Shown one piece after another: positions 24,813 to 33,552 of a stretch of DNA of 64,000 bases. The stretch lies in NCBI RefSeq assembly GCF_003583765.1, contig NZ_QXQA01000012.1:62001-126000 (forward strand). The letters are read 5' to 3'. Made by a program: the position numbers and the translations under genes. Below the pieces are notes generated by a model that was not told the origin of the DNA, searched no databases, and saw nothing but the letters and a program-made list of their open reading frames with translations. The stretch comes from Paenibacillus nanensis. Its GTDB lineage: Bacteria; Bacillota; Bacilli; Paenibacillales; Paenibacillaceae. Position 1 is the stretch's first letter. The number at the start of each line of letters is the position of its first letter.

Positions 24813-25418
24813 ATGAGCATGAACCAGGAAATCAATGCCGTGCAAATCGCCGGCTTAGTCGAGCAAGCCGTCCGGGAGCTGACGCAGGCGGGCAAGATGC
24901 GGGCAGGGCAGCTGCTTGTTATCGGCGCCAGCACGAGCGAGGTTATGGGCCAGCGGATCGGCACGGCCGGTGCGGTCGAGACGGCAGCCGCCATTCACGC
25001 CGGCGTCGAGGCCGTTCGGAAGGAGATCGGCTTTGTTCCGGTCTACCAATGCTGCGAGCATTTGAACCGCGCGCTTGTGATCGATCACGATACCGCCGAA
25101 CGGCTGGGTCTGGAGATCGTTCACGCTGTGCCTGTACCGAAAGCGGGAGGCTCTATGGCCGCCTATGCGTATGGGAAGCTAGAGTCGCCGTGCTTGGTGG
25201 AACGCATTGAAGCGCATGCGGGGATCGATATCGGCGATACGTTTATCGGGATGCATTTGAAGCGGGTGGCGGTTCCCGTCAGACCGACGAATAAGACGAT
25301 CGGTTCGGCTCACGTGACGATGGCGATAACGCGGCCGAAGCTGATCGGCGGAGCGAGAGCGGTCTATGATGCGGAGCAGCGCCTGAATCCGGAGCAATCC
25401 GCTGAGCTTTGCGACTAA
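24813..25418 (+). CDS. ywlG: conserved protein of the YwlG (UPF0340, TIGR01440) family
   Basis: This is a 201-residue soluble protein of the YwlG family, always found beside rpiB and glyA in Bacillales but with no proven function. Landmarks are LLVIGASTSEVMGQRIGTAG, a YQCCEHLNRALV segment with paired cysteines, VHAVPVPKAGGSMAA and IDIGDTFIGMHLKRVAVPVR. It starts 20 bp after rpiB, with GGGGAGGACTG upstream. By position it should be under the same ZTP control. Confidence 0.9.
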   Translation: MSMNQEINAVQIAGLVEQAVRELTQAGKMRAGQLLVIGASTSEVMGQRIGTAGAVETAAAIHAGVEAVRKEIGFVPVYQCCEHLNRALVIDHDTAERLGLEIVHAVPVPKAGGSMAAYAYGKLESPCLVERIEAHAGIDIGDTFIGMHLKRVAVPVRPTNKTIGSAHVTMAITRPKLIGGARAVYDAEQRLNPEQSAELCD

Positions 25419-25484
25419 TAGAAGGAAGCTTATGCTGCTTATGATGCAGTTTTGCTATACAAAACGTCCAGGGAGGAATTGAAA

Positions 25485-26732
25485 GTGGAACATTTACGCA
25501 AGCAAGACCCAGAGGTAATGAGAGCGCTTGGCCTGGAGCTTCAACGTCAGCGCGATAACATCGAGCTGATCGCGTCGGAGAACATCGTCAGCGAAGCGGT
25601 TCTCGAGGCAATGGGCTCCGTGCTCACGAACAAATATGCGGAAGGCTACCCGAGCAAGCGCTACTACGGCGGCTGCGAGCATGTTGACATCGTGGAAGAC
25701 CTTGCGCGCGAACGCGCGAAGGAGCTGTTCGGCGCTGAGCATGCGAACGTTCAGCCGCATTCCGGCGCACAGGCGAACATGGCGGTATACTTGGCCGCGC
25801 TTCAGCCTGGCGACACCGTGCTCGGCATGAATCTGGCGCATGGCGGCCACCTCACGCACGGCAGCCCGGTCAACGCGTCCGGCTTGCTGTATAACTTCGT
25901 TGCATACGGCGTGCAGGAAGATTCCTTCACGATCGACTATGAAGAAGTGCGGAAGCTGGCGTTCAAGCATCGTCCTCGTCTGATCGTAGCTGGCGCAAGC
26001 GCATATCCGCGGATCATCGATTTCGAGAAGCTTGGTCAAATCGCGAATGAAGTCGGCGCGCTGTTTATGGTCGACATGGCGCATATCGCGGGTCTTGTAG
26101 CGGCAGGCTTGCATCCGAGCCCGGTTCCGCACGCTCATTTCGTAACAACGACGACGCACAAGACGCTCCGCGGTCCTCGCGGCGGTATGATTCTGTGCCT
26201 CAAAGCTTGGGCGGCAGCTATTGATAAGGCCGTGTTCCCAGGCTCCCAAGGCGGTCCGCTGATGCACATTATCGCGGCGAAGGCGGTAGCCTTCGGCGAA
26301 GCGCTGCAGCCTTCCTTCAAGGAATATGCGCAGAACGTCGTGAAAAACGCGAAGGTTCTGTCCGAAGAGCTGATGGCCAAAGGCATCAATATCGTATCCG
26401 GCGGTACGGATAACCATCTGATGCTCATCGATACGCGCAGCCTCAATATTACGGGCAAAGCGGCAGAGCATGTATTGGATCGAGTTGGCATTACCGTGAA
26501 TAAAAATGCAATTCCATTCGACCCGACCAGCCCGTTTGTAACAAGCGGTATTCGGATCGGCACGCCGGCGGCAACTGCTCGCGGCATGAATGAAGAGGCG
26601 ATGAAGGTCATTGCTGAGGTTATCGCGCTTGTTCTGAAAAATCCAGAGGACCAATCGGTCTTGGATAAAGCGACAGGCATGGTACGCGATTTGACCGCGA
26701 AGTTCCCGCTGTACCCGAACATGACCTATTAA
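25485..26732 (+). CDS. glyA: serine hydroxymethyltransferase
   Basis: This PLP enzyme converts serine and tetrahydrofolate to glycine and methylene-tetrahydrofolate, the main entry of one-carbon units. Clear motifs are [28 protein letters not shown], the [12 protein letters not shown] segment, [13 protein letters not shown] and the PLP-lysine loop [14 protein letters not shown]. It is 415 residues long. I chose GTG 25485, since AGGGAGG lies 8 nt upstream and family members begin about here; the in-frame codons from 25452 are extra. It is the last gene of the ZTP-controlled unit, its most likely regulatory target. Confidence 0.96.
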   Translation: MEHLRKQDPEVMRALGLELQRQRDNIELIASENIVSEAVLEAMGSVLTNKYAEGYPSKRYYGGCEHVDIVEDLARERAKELFGAEHANVQPHSGAQANMAVYLAALQPGDTVLGMNLAHGGHLTHGSPVNASGLLYNFVAYGVQEDSFTIDYEEVRKLAFKHRPRLIVAGASAYPRIIDFEKLGQIANEVGALFMVDMAHIAGLVAAGLHPSPVPHAHFVTTTTHKTLRGPRGGMILCLKAWAAAIDKAVFPGSQGGPLMHIIAAKAVAFGEALQPSFKEYAQNVVKNAKVLSEELMAKGINIVSGGTDNHLMLIDTRSLNITGKAAEHVLDRVGITVNKNAIPFDPTSPFVTSGIRIGTPAATARGMNEEAMKVIAEVIALVLKNPEDQSVLDKATGMVRDLTAKFPLYPNMTY

Positions 26733-26747
26733 TATTTGGACAAAATA

Positions 26748-26785
26748 AAGCCGCCCTGGCAGCCATGCCGCGGGCGGCTTTTTGT
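26748..26785 (+). terminator. terminator after glyA
   Basis: AAGCCGCCC pairs with GGGCGGCTT around a 15-nt loop, followed by TTTTTGTTTTTG. Confidence 0.9.
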
Positions 26786-27281
26786 TTTTGTGAAAAGTTG
26801 TCTGCACAAATATATCGGAAAAGTTGTGTTATCATTTCTATCATTTCATGATTTGTTAACAATCCTTGCCTTTATAATGTTCTTACCGGCGGGTGCTTGA
26901 AATATTATTTCATTATATAAGTATAAATATTAAATACATTATTCTTCCAGTTATGGATAATGGTTCGCGCTTGTCATTGACAAAATCCGGGGCAAGGCGT
27001 ATGCTCTGAGTCGCCCTCCTTGTTGGTTCTTATCGGATTATAACAAGATATGTACGTTAATGCATAATTGAGTCAGCGCGAAAATGGATAAAAGCTTGTA
27101 AGCGGCAATACAAGCCCGCATTAATGCGAATATGCAGTAATGCGTAAATGTTTTAATGCTTAATTGAAGCAATGCATTAAAGTACAAGCCGTATGTATGT
27201 AAATGCGCTTTTACTCATAAATTTTCATCTGCGGGTTATAGTAAAATCAACGCCAGGGTCGATATTGGGAGATTGTTTTAG
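26786..27281. repeat. AT-rich intergenic region with repeated TTAATGC elements
   Basis: About 640 bases between glyA and the oligopeptide operon have no gene that I can support. Within it, TTAATGC-type elements recur: TTAATGCATAATTGA (27057-27071), ATTAATGCG (27120), GTAATGCGTAAATG (27137), TTAATGCTTAATTGA (27153-27167), CAATGCATTAA (27170-27180) and AAATGCGC (27201). The first and fourth agree at 14 of 15 positions. They lie 70-230 bp before the operon promoter and could be operator sites or a small repeat family. Confidence 0.5.
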
Positions 27282-27311
27282 TTGACAATAGTTCAAATGA
27301 AGTTGTATATT
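27282..27311 (+). promoter_or_regulatory. promoter of the oligopeptide ABC operon
   Basis: TTGACA (27282-27287), 18 nt, TATATT (27306-27311). The start of transcription would be near 27318, giving a leader of about 110 nt that contains a hairpin. Confidence 0.65.
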
Positions 27312-27331
27312 GTTTTACGTCGAATAAATAT

Positions 27332-27368
27332 AAAAACCATGTAAATAAACATTACATTCGTGGTTTTT
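27332..27368 (+). terminator. leader hairpin (possible attenuator) before the binding-protein gene
   Basis: AAAAACCA (27332-27339) pairs with TGGTTTTT (27361-27368), extended by two further pairs inside, around a loop of about 17 nt. It lies between the promoter and the first gene and ends in a T-run, so it could be an attenuator; no known riboswitch or T-box is apparent. Confidence 0.45.
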
Positions 27369-27426
27369 AGCAGCTCCGTCGCATTACTTATGGTTTTAAC
27401 AAAAATTATATAGAAAGTGGGAGTTG

Positions 27427-29124
27427 ATGTTGGTGAAAGGAAATTTCAAAAAGCCAGTGCACTTTATGCTAGTCCTGGTCATTGCTTTCAGCATGTTGCT
27501 TGCTGCTTGTAGCGGTAACAACAACGGCGGAAACAATGCGCAGGATCCGGCGAACAACGGAGCGAACAATGGGGCAGCAGAAGAAAACAAGACGCCTCAA
27601 GAGTTCCGTTTCACGCTTGCAAGTGAACCGCCAAGCTTGGACCCAGCCCTGATGACGGATGCGCAATCGTCCATCGTAGCAGCTGGCCTTTACGAAGGTT
27701 TGACTCGTTTGAACACAAAAGGCGAGCCTGAAAACGCGCTTGCTCAAGAAATCATTACGGAAGACAACCAGAATTACACAATCAAACTCCGTCAAGACGC
27801 AAAATGGAGCAACGGTGACCCTGTCACTGCGAAAGACTTCGAATTTGCTTGGAAACGCGCTCTGAACCCAGAGACAGCTTCCGAGTATGCATACATGCTG
27901 TTCTATCTTGAGAACGGCGAAAAGTACAACGCTGGCGAAGCGTCTGCTGATGATGTAGGCGTTAAAGCTACTGACGATTACACGCTTGAAGTGAAGCTGT
28001 ATACACCGGCTCCATACTTCACAAGCTTGCTGTCGCACTACACGTACCTGCCGGTTCACCAAGCAACTGTAGAAGGTGCTGCTGACTGGGCTGCTGAAGC
28101 TAACACAATCGTTTCCAACGGTCCTTTCCGTTTGACAGAATGGAAGCACGCAGACAAGCTGGTTCTTGAGAAGAACCCAGACTACTACAACGCTGATGCT
28201 ATCAACTTCACTAAAGTAACGATTTCTTTGGTTGAAGATGAGAACACCGTTTACCAAATGTATGAGACAGACAAAATCGACTGGATCGGCGCTCAAGCTG
28301 GTTCCGTGCCATCTGACCTGATTCCTCAGCTGGTTGAGCAGAAGAAAGCTGAAATCACGGCGGTTGCATCGACTTATTACTACCTGTTTAACAACAATAA
28401 AGTACCATTCAATAACGTAAATGTACGTAAAGCGTTCTCGATGTCCATCGACCGTCAAGCTTTGATTGACAACGTAGCGAAAGCGAACCAAACGCCTGCA
28501 TTCGGTCTGGTGCCTCCAAGTATTGCGGGTCCAGAAGGCAAAATGTTCCGTGAAGTTTATCCAGACACTGGTTTTTCGACAGAAAACGTTGAAGAAGCAA
28601 AAGCGCTGCTTGCAAAAGGTTTGCAAGAACTGGGTCTGTCTGAGTTCCCTGAAGTAACATTACTGTACAACACAAGCGAAGGCCACAAAGCGATCGCTGA
28701 AGCGGCTGTTGATATGTGGCGCACGAACCTTGGTGTAGAAGTTAAGCTGGCTAACCAAGAGTGGGGCACATTCCTTGAAACAAGAAAAGCTGGTCAATTT
28801 GATATTGCGCGTTCCGGTTGGGGTGCGGACATCAACCATCCGATCAACTTCACGTATGACCTGATTTACTCCAAATCCGGCAACAACGACGGTAAGTACA
28901 ACAATCCTGCAGTCGACAAGCTTCTTGACGATTCTCTTGTATCCTCTTCTGCAGAAGAGAGCATGGCGAAGATGGCTGAGGCGGAGAAAATCGCATTGTC
29001 CGACGACATGGCTGTACTTCCGATGTACTATTACACGACTGTTACTATGATTAAGCCAGGCTTCGAAGGCGTTATTTCCGACTACGCTGGTCATATTGAC
29101 TGGGTACACGGCAGCAAGAAATAA
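27427..29124 (+). CDS. oligopeptide ABC transporter substrate-binding lipoprotein (OppA-like)
   Basis: This is a family 5 extracellular solute-binding protein of about 565 residues. A lipoprotein signal peptide ends at the lipobox LLAAC-S, followed by an Asn/Gly-rich linker. Family features are FRFTLASEPPSLDPALMTDA, GLYEGLTRLNTKGEPENALAQ, YTIKLRQDAKWSNGDPVTAKDFEFAWKR in consecutive pieces, and VRKAFSMSIDRQALIDNV. It captures oligopeptides for the permeases OppBC. The start is ATG 27427, or GTG 27433, whose 9-nt spacing from GTGGGAG is better. Codon choice is clearly more AT-ending and uniform than in neighbours, as expected for an abundant protein. Confidence 0.9.
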   Translation: MLVKGNFKKPVHFMLVLVIAFSMLLAACSGNNNGGNNAQDPANNGANNGAAEENKTPQEFRFTLASEPPSLDPALMTDAQSSIVAAGLYEGLTRLNTKGEPENALAQEIITEDNQNYTIKLRQDAKWSNGDPVTAKDFEFAWKRALNPETASEYAYMLFYLENGEKYNAGEASADDVGVKATDDYTLEVKLYTPAPYFTSLLSHYTYLPVHQATVEGAADWAAEANTIVSNGPFRLTEWKHADKLVLEKNPDYYNADAINFTKVTISLVEDENTVYQMYETDKIDWIGAQAGSVPSDLIPQLVEQKKAEITAVASTYYYLFNNNKVPFNNVNVRKAFSMSIDRQALIDNVAKANQTPAFGLVPPSIAGPEGKMFREVYPDTGFSTENVEEAKALLAKGLQELGLSEFPEVTLLYNTSEGHKAIAEAAVDMWRTNLGVEVKLANQEWGTFLETRKAGQFDIARSGWGADINHPINFTYDLIYSKSGNNDGKYNNPAVDKLLDDSLVSSSAEESMAKMAEAEKIALSDDMAVLPMYYYTTVTMIKPGFEGVISDYAGHIDWVHGSKK

Positions 29125-29177
29125 GGTCACTCAACCTTGATTGTCTATAGCGGCTAACTTAGAGTAACTTGTTCCAG

Positions 29178-29208
29178 AAGGGTATATATAGTCTCTATAT
29201 ATACCCTT
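29178..29208 (+). terminator. perfect 14-bp hairpin between oppA-like and oppB-like genes
   Basis: AAGGGTATATATAG (29178-29191) pairs perfectly with CTATATATACCCTT (29195-29208) around a 3-nt loop, followed by TTG. With only a short T tract it probably terminates in part or protects the 3' end of the oppA-like message, giving more binding protein than permease. Confidence 0.7.
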
Positions 29209-29248
29209 TTGAAATGTTAAAAAGATTTTGAGAGAGTGGGTGATCGAG

Positions 29249-30184
29249 ATGCTCCGTTTCATCGTAAGCAAGTTTCTGTATATGCTTCTGTCGCTCTTTT
29301 TGCTCATTACCGCGACATTTATGCTTATGAACGCAGTTCCGGGTAGCCCGCTGCAATCTGAGAAGGCGACAAGCGAAGCTGTTCAGAAAAACTTGGAAGC
29401 GTATTATGGCTTGGACAAGCCGCTGATTGTGCAGTATGGAAAGTATATGAACAATCTCCTTCACGGGGATATGGGTATCTCCATGAAGAAGAAATTCCAA
29501 TCGGTTGACAAGATGATTGCCGATTCGTTCGGACCATCGCTCAGATTGGGGATCTCCGCGGTTATTACGGCTGTGGTGGTCGGATGTATTTTAGGTATTA
29601 TTGCCGCGATGTATCATCGCAAGCTTCTTGATAATTTAGCAATGATTATTGCCGTTATCGGCTTAGCCATTCCAAGTATCGTATTAGGACCTTTACTGCA
29701 ATACACGCTTGCTTTTAAACTTAGATGGTTTGAAGTATCCGGCCTTGAAGGCCCATTGGATTATGTATTGCCGACCATTGCGCTGGCTTCTGGTCCTATT
29801 GCTTTTATCGCAAGATTGCTTAGATCGACTATGATTGAAGTATTGAATGCGGATTTTATTAAAACTGCCAAATCCAAAGGACTTTCCGGTTACGTGATCA
29901 TCGTGCGCCATGCGCTGCGCAACTCGATGCTGCCTGTCATAACCTATCTTGGTCCGCTGACCGCGGGTATTATTACGGGCTCTGTCGTTATCGAGAAAAT
30001 TTTTGCGATTCCGGGAATCGGGAAGTACTTTGTTCAGAGCGTTATAGATCGGGACTACCCGCTTATTATGGGCATTACCATCTTCTATGCGGTGATCTTG
30101 ATGGTATCCAGGTTTTTGGCGGATGTGGCCTATGTGCTGGTTGACCCGCGCATGCGCGCATCTGGTGGAAAGGGGGCGAAGTAA
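29249..30184 (+). CDS. oligopeptide ABC transporter permease (OppB-like)
   Basis: This is a 311-residue membrane subunit with six helices. It begins FIVSKFLYMLLSLFLLITAT and has the typical NAVPGSPL segment, a periplasmic ALEAYYGLDKPLIVQY-like loop and the ATPase-docking loop MIEVLNADFIKTAKSKGLSG. The ending VDPRMRASGG is also standard for OppB/DppB. ATG 29249 follows GTGGGTGAT; a TTG at 29228 is less likely. It forms a heterodimeric channel with the next gene. Confidence 0.92.
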   Translation: MLRFIVSKFLYMLLSLFLLITATFMLMNAVPGSPLQSEKATSEAVQKNLEAYYGLDKPLIVQYGKYMNNLLHGDMGISMKKKFQSVDKMIADSFGPSLRLGISAVITAVVVGCILGIIAAMYHRKLLDNLAMIIAVIGLAIPSIVLGPLLQYTLAFKLRWFEVSGLEGPLDYVLPTIALASGPIAFIARLLRSTMIEVLNADFIKTAKSKGLSGYVIIVRHALRNSMLPVITYLGPLTAGIITGSVVIEKIFAIPGIGKYFVQSVIDRDYPLIMGITIFYAVILMVSRFLADVAYVLVDPRMRASGGKGAK

Positions 30185-30187
30185 ACG

Positions 30188-31135
30188 ATGGCGAACCAAC
30201 ATCATGGAAATGCTTCCGATCATCTAAGCCCTGAGCTGTTCGAGAAGCTTGAGAGAGAAGAAGTTTTAAAGGATGAGGTTGGACGGAAAAGCTTAACGGC
30301 ATGGCAGGACATCAGAATGAGACTGCTGAGCAATAAGCTGGCGATGGTTGGGTTCTGGATCATCATTCTGATCATTTTAGCCTCTATATTGATACCTTGG
30401 ATTTCTCCACAGGATCACTATACGACAAATTTGCAGAATACAAACCAACCGCCAAGCAGCACGCATTGGTTCGGTACCGACGACCTCGGACGCGACCTCA
30501 TGGAAAGAACATGGAAGGGCGCGCAAATTTCGATTTTTGTCGGTGTTGTAGCGGCCCTGATTGACCTGATTATCGGGATAATCTATGGGGGGATCATGGG
30601 TTACTTCGGCGGTAGAGTGGATGAAGTGATGAACCGCTTCTCTGAAATTCTCTATTCCATCCCTTACCTGCTTGTCGTTATCCTGCTCTTGGTTGTCATG
30701 GAGCCAAGCTTGACCACCATCATTGTCGCCATGTCCATAACGGGCTGGATCAATATGGCATGGATCGTGCGCGGCCAAGTGATGCAGCTGAAAAATCAGG
30801 AATATGCTCTCGCCTCCAAATCTCTTGGCGCCAGCGCATTCCGGATTATTTTCCGTCACTTGATTCCGAACGCGATGGGACCGATTCTCGTCACCTTGAC
30901 GCTGACGGTTCCGAACGCTATCTTTACCGAGGCGTTCCTTAGCTTCCTGGGTCTAGGCGTACAGTCGCCTACTGCCTCATGGGGAACGATGATTGACGAC
31001 GGCGTCGGAGCGATTTTTAGCGGTCACACATGGCGTTTGTTATTCCCGGCTCTCTTCTTGAGCTTAACGATTTTTGCCTTTAACGTCTTCGGAGACGGTC
31101 TGCGCGACGCATTCGATCCGAAGCTGAAAAAATAA
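30188..31135 (+). CDS. oligopeptide ABC transporter permease (OppC-like)
   Basis: This is the second channel subunit, 315 residues. An N-terminal cytoplasmic stretch (SLTAWQDIRMRLLSNKLA) leads to six helices. HWFGTDDLGRDLMERTWKGA is the OppC/DppC hallmark, the EAA loop is EYALASKSLGASAFRIIFRHLIP, and the end GDGLRDAFDPKLKK is typical. It starts 3 bp after the oppB-like stop, a tight coupling. Confidence 0.93.
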   Translation: MANQHHGNASDHLSPELFEKLEREEVLKDEVGRKSLTAWQDIRMRLLSNKLAMVGFWIIILIILASILIPWISPQDHYTTNLQNTNQPPSSTHWFGTDDLGRDLMERTWKGAQISIFVGVVAALIDLIIGIIYGGIMGYFGGRVDEVMNRFSEILYSIPYLLVVILLLVVMEPSLTTIIVAMSITGWINMAWIVRGQVMQLKNQEYALASKSLGASAFRIIFRHLIPNAMGPILVTLTLTVPNAIFTEAFLSFLGLGVQSPTASWGTMIDDGVGAIFSGHTWRLLFPALFLSLTIFAFNVFGDGLRDAFDPKLKK

Positions 31136-31169
31136 CAACCCAGCTTTTGCTGAGAGGAGGTCATTGCTA

Positions 31170-32171
31170 ATGAAGACCTTGCTGGAAGTCAAAAACCTAA
31201 GCGTCTCCTTTGACGTATACGGCGGTGAAGTACAGGCGATTCGCGACATTTCCTTTGACGTGAAGGAGGGGGAAGCAGTCGCGATCGTAGGGGAATCCGG
31301 GTCGGGTAAGAGCGTTACCGCTCAATCCATCATGAGACTGAACCCATCGCCGCCAAGCAGAATCAAAAACGGTTCTGTTAAGTTTGACGGACAAGAGCTT
31401 CTTACGCTGTCAGAGAAAGAAATGCAGGCTGTGCGCGGCAACAAAATCGGCATGATTTTCCAAGATCCTATGACTTCCTTAAATCCTACGTTAACGGTAG
31501 GCGCGCAAATTATGGAAGGCCTGATTAAGCACCAGAACGTAAGCAAAGCGGCTGCTCAAGCAAGAGCGATCGAGATGCTGAGCCTGGTCGGTATTCCGAA
31601 TCCGGAAGCTCGTATCAAACAATACCCGCATCAATTCTCGGGCGGTATGCGACAACGCGTGATGATTGCGATCGCGCTGGCGTGCAACCCGTCCCTACTG
31701 ATCGCCGACGAACCGACTACGGCACTCGACGTGACGATCCAAGCGCAAATTATGCGCGTCATGAAGGATCTGCAGAAGAAGATGGGCACCTCCATCATTC
31801 TGATTACGCATGACCTGGGCGTCGTGGCTGACGTCTGCGACCGCGTCATCGTTATGTATGCGGGACGTATCGTCGAGCAAGGCACGAAGTGGGAGATCTT
31901 CCAAAACCCTCAGCATCCGTATACTCGCGGTTTGCTGCGTTCCCTGCCGCGTCTGGACCAGAAGAAGGACGAACCGCTTATTCCGATTCCGGGCACGCCG
32001 CCGGATCTGATCAAGCCGCCTGCGGGCTGCAGCTTCTGCGCTCGCTGCGACGAAGCGATGAAAGTATGCGTGGATAACGATCCGAATCTGCATGCCATTA
32101 AGGGAAGCGATTCCCACGCTGCAGCTTGCTGGATGCTGCATCCTTACGCGAATCGGGAGGTGCCGGTATGA
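31170..32171 (+). CDS. oligopeptide ABC transporter ATPase (OppD-like)
   Basis: This is one of the two ATP-hydrolysing subunits, 333 residues. Walker A is GESGSGKS, the Q loop is [12 protein letters not shown], the signature is FSGGMRQR and Walker B is [12 protein letters not shown]. The C-terminal oligopeptide-type extension contains [14 protein letters not shown], four cysteines that in related OppD/DppD proteins hold an iron-sulfur cluster. ATG 31170 follows AGGAGG. The end overlaps the oppF-like start (ATGA). Confidence 0.94.
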   Translation: MKTLLEVKNLSVSFDVYGGEVQAIRDISFDVKEGEAVAIVGESGSGKSVTAQSIMRLNPSPPSRIKNGSVKFDGQELLTLSEKEMQAVRGNKIGMIFQDPMTSLNPTLTVGAQIMEGLIKHQNVSKAAAQARAIEMLSLVGIPNPEARIKQYPHQFSGGMRQRVMIAIALACNPSLLIADEPTTALDVTIQAQIMRVMKDLQKKMGTSIILITHDLGVVADVCDRVIVMYAGRIVEQGTKWEIFQNPQHPYTRGLLRSLPRLDQKKDEPLIPIPGTPPDLIKPPAGCSFCARCDEAMKVCVDNDPNLHAIKGSDSHAAACWMLHPYANREVPV

Positions 32172-33124
32172 GCTCTCCGTTAGTTCAAGTGAGTGATTTG
32201 CGCAAGTTTTTCAACTTGGGCAAAGGAAATATACTGAAAGCCGTTAATGACATTTCCTTCGAAATCGGCCGTGGCGAAACCGTGGGCGTCGTTGGCGAAT
32301 CCGGCTGCGGCAAATCGACGGCTGGACGCACAATCATGCGTCTGTACGAGCCGACCAGCGGCGGCGTAACGTTCGACGGCAAAGACATCTACAAGCTGAA
32401 AGGCGCGGAGCTCAAAGCTCTCCGCCGCAACATGCAGATGATTTTCCAAGATCCTTACGCTTCGCTTAACCCTCGTATGACGGTTACCGATATTATCGGT
32501 GAAGCATTGGATATTCATAACCTGGCCGGCAGCCGCGCCGAGCGCAAGCGCAAGGTCGAAGATCTGCTGGACCTCGTTAACCTGAATCCGGAGCACGCGA
32601 CGCGTTATCCGCATGAATTCTCCGGCGGTCAGCGCCAGCGGATCGGTATCGCCCGCGCGCTTGCGGTTGATCCGAAGTTCATCATCGCCGATGAGCCGAT
32701 CTCCGCGCTGGACGTTTCGATTCAGGCGCAAGTTGTTAACCTGATGCAGGATCTGCAGCGCAAGATGGGTCTGACTTATCTGTTCATCGCGCATGACCTG
32801 TCGATGGTTAAGCATATCAGCGACCGTGTAGCGGTTATGTACCTTGGCAAAATTGTCGAGCTTGCGGAGAGCAGCGAGCTGTACGAGAATCCGCGCCATC
32901 CGTACACCCGCGCGTTGTTGTCCGCGATTCCGATTCCGGATCCGCAGGTTGAAGCCGAGCGCGAGCGTATCGTCCTGAAGGGCGATCTGCCAAGCCCGAT
33001 CAACCCGCCGAGCGGCTGCCAGTTCCACACTCGCTGCCCGATCGCGACGGACAAATGTAAGACGGATGCGCCTAAGCTTGTTGATGTGGGCAAAGGCCAT
33101 TTCGCGGCTTGCCATTACGCATAA
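32168..33124 (+). CDS. oligopeptide ABC transporter ATPase (OppF-like)
   Basis: This is the second ATPase, 318 residues. Walker A is GESGCGKST, the Q loop [12 protein letters not shown], the signature FSGGQRQR and Walker [13 protein letters not shown]. The C-terminal extension has [14 protein letters not shown], again the cluster-type cysteines. It has GGGAGGTG before ATG 32168 and overlaps oppD by 4 bp. A strong terminator ends the five-gene operon. Confidence 0.94.
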   Translation: MSSPLVQVSDLRKFFNLGKGNILKAVNDISFEIGRGETVGVVGESGCGKSTAGRTIMRLYEPTSGGVTFDGKDIYKLKGAELKALRRNMQMIFQDPYASLNPRMTVTDIIGEALDIHNLAGSRAERKRKVEDLLDLVNLNPEHATRYPHEFSGGQRQRIGIARALAVDPKFIIADEPISALDVSIQAQVVNLMQDLQRKMGLTYLFIAHDLSMVKHISDRVAVMYLGKIVELAESSELYENPRHPYTRALLSAIPIPDPQVEAERERIVLKGDLPSPINPPSGCQFHTRCPIATDKCKTDAPKLVDVGKGHFAACHYA

Positions 33125-33127
33125 TAC

Positions 33128-33174
33128 AAAGAGGCGAAGCAGGATGCCGCGCATCCGCTTCGCCTCTTTTTTAT
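33128..33174 (+). terminator. terminator of the oligopeptide operon
   Basis: AAAGAGGCGAAGC (33128-33140) pairs with GCTTCGCCTCTTT (33157-33169) around a 16-nt loop, then TTTATTTC. Confidence 0.92.
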
Positions 33175-33252
33175 TTCGGGACTGCAGCCAATCCGAATGG
33201 ATGCCTGTCTGCCGCCTAGCTTCTGTCGGGCATATCCGTTTGATTCAGTAGA

Positions 33253-33440
33253 AATTACTGCGGAAATGCAGGAATTAGGCGTGAAAATGAGTGGAAATGG
33301 GAAAAATCCTGCGATAATGCAGTATTTTTCACGATATTTAGCTGAGAAGGATGGTTCGTTGATGAATTGATGCACATTTGCAGGAACTTTATTCGAGCAG
33401 CTCCATATCGCGATAAATTCCTGCACAATTGCAGCAATTT
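33253..33440. repeat. four extragenic palindromes of the form CTGC-N6-GCAG
   Basis: In the gene-free stretch 33175-33552, four short palindromes occur: 33253-33276 (AATTACTGC/GCAGGAATT), 33304-33327 (AAATCCTGC/GCAGTATTT), about 33371-33383 (TGC-ACATTT-GCAG, weaker) and 33415-33440 (AATTCCTGC/GCAGCAATTT). All have a 6-nt centre flanked by AT-rich arms. They look like copies of one repetitive extragenic palindrome. Confidence 0.6.
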
Positions 33441-33452
33441 TTTTTAGAATAG

Positions 33453-33512
33453 AAAAGGATGCCTCCGCTGCGTTAACGGTAGTTAGCCGTTCGCGCAAAA
33501 GGCATCCTTTTT
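33453..33512. terminator. terminator for the Ig-like repeat gene, probably bidirectional
   Basis: AAAAGGATGCC (33453-33463) pairs with GGCATCCTTTT (33501-33511), with a further inner CGTTAACGG-type pairing. T-runs exist on both strands. Confidence 0.75.
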
Positions 33513-33552
33513 AGGTTAAAGCTGCGTAAGCGTCCTTATTGTTGTGCTGCGG

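Noticed and set aside
32126..32167. Earlier in-frame start for the oppF-like gene
   Set aside because: Those codons lie inside oppD; GGGAGGTG directly before ATG 32168 gives the proper start.
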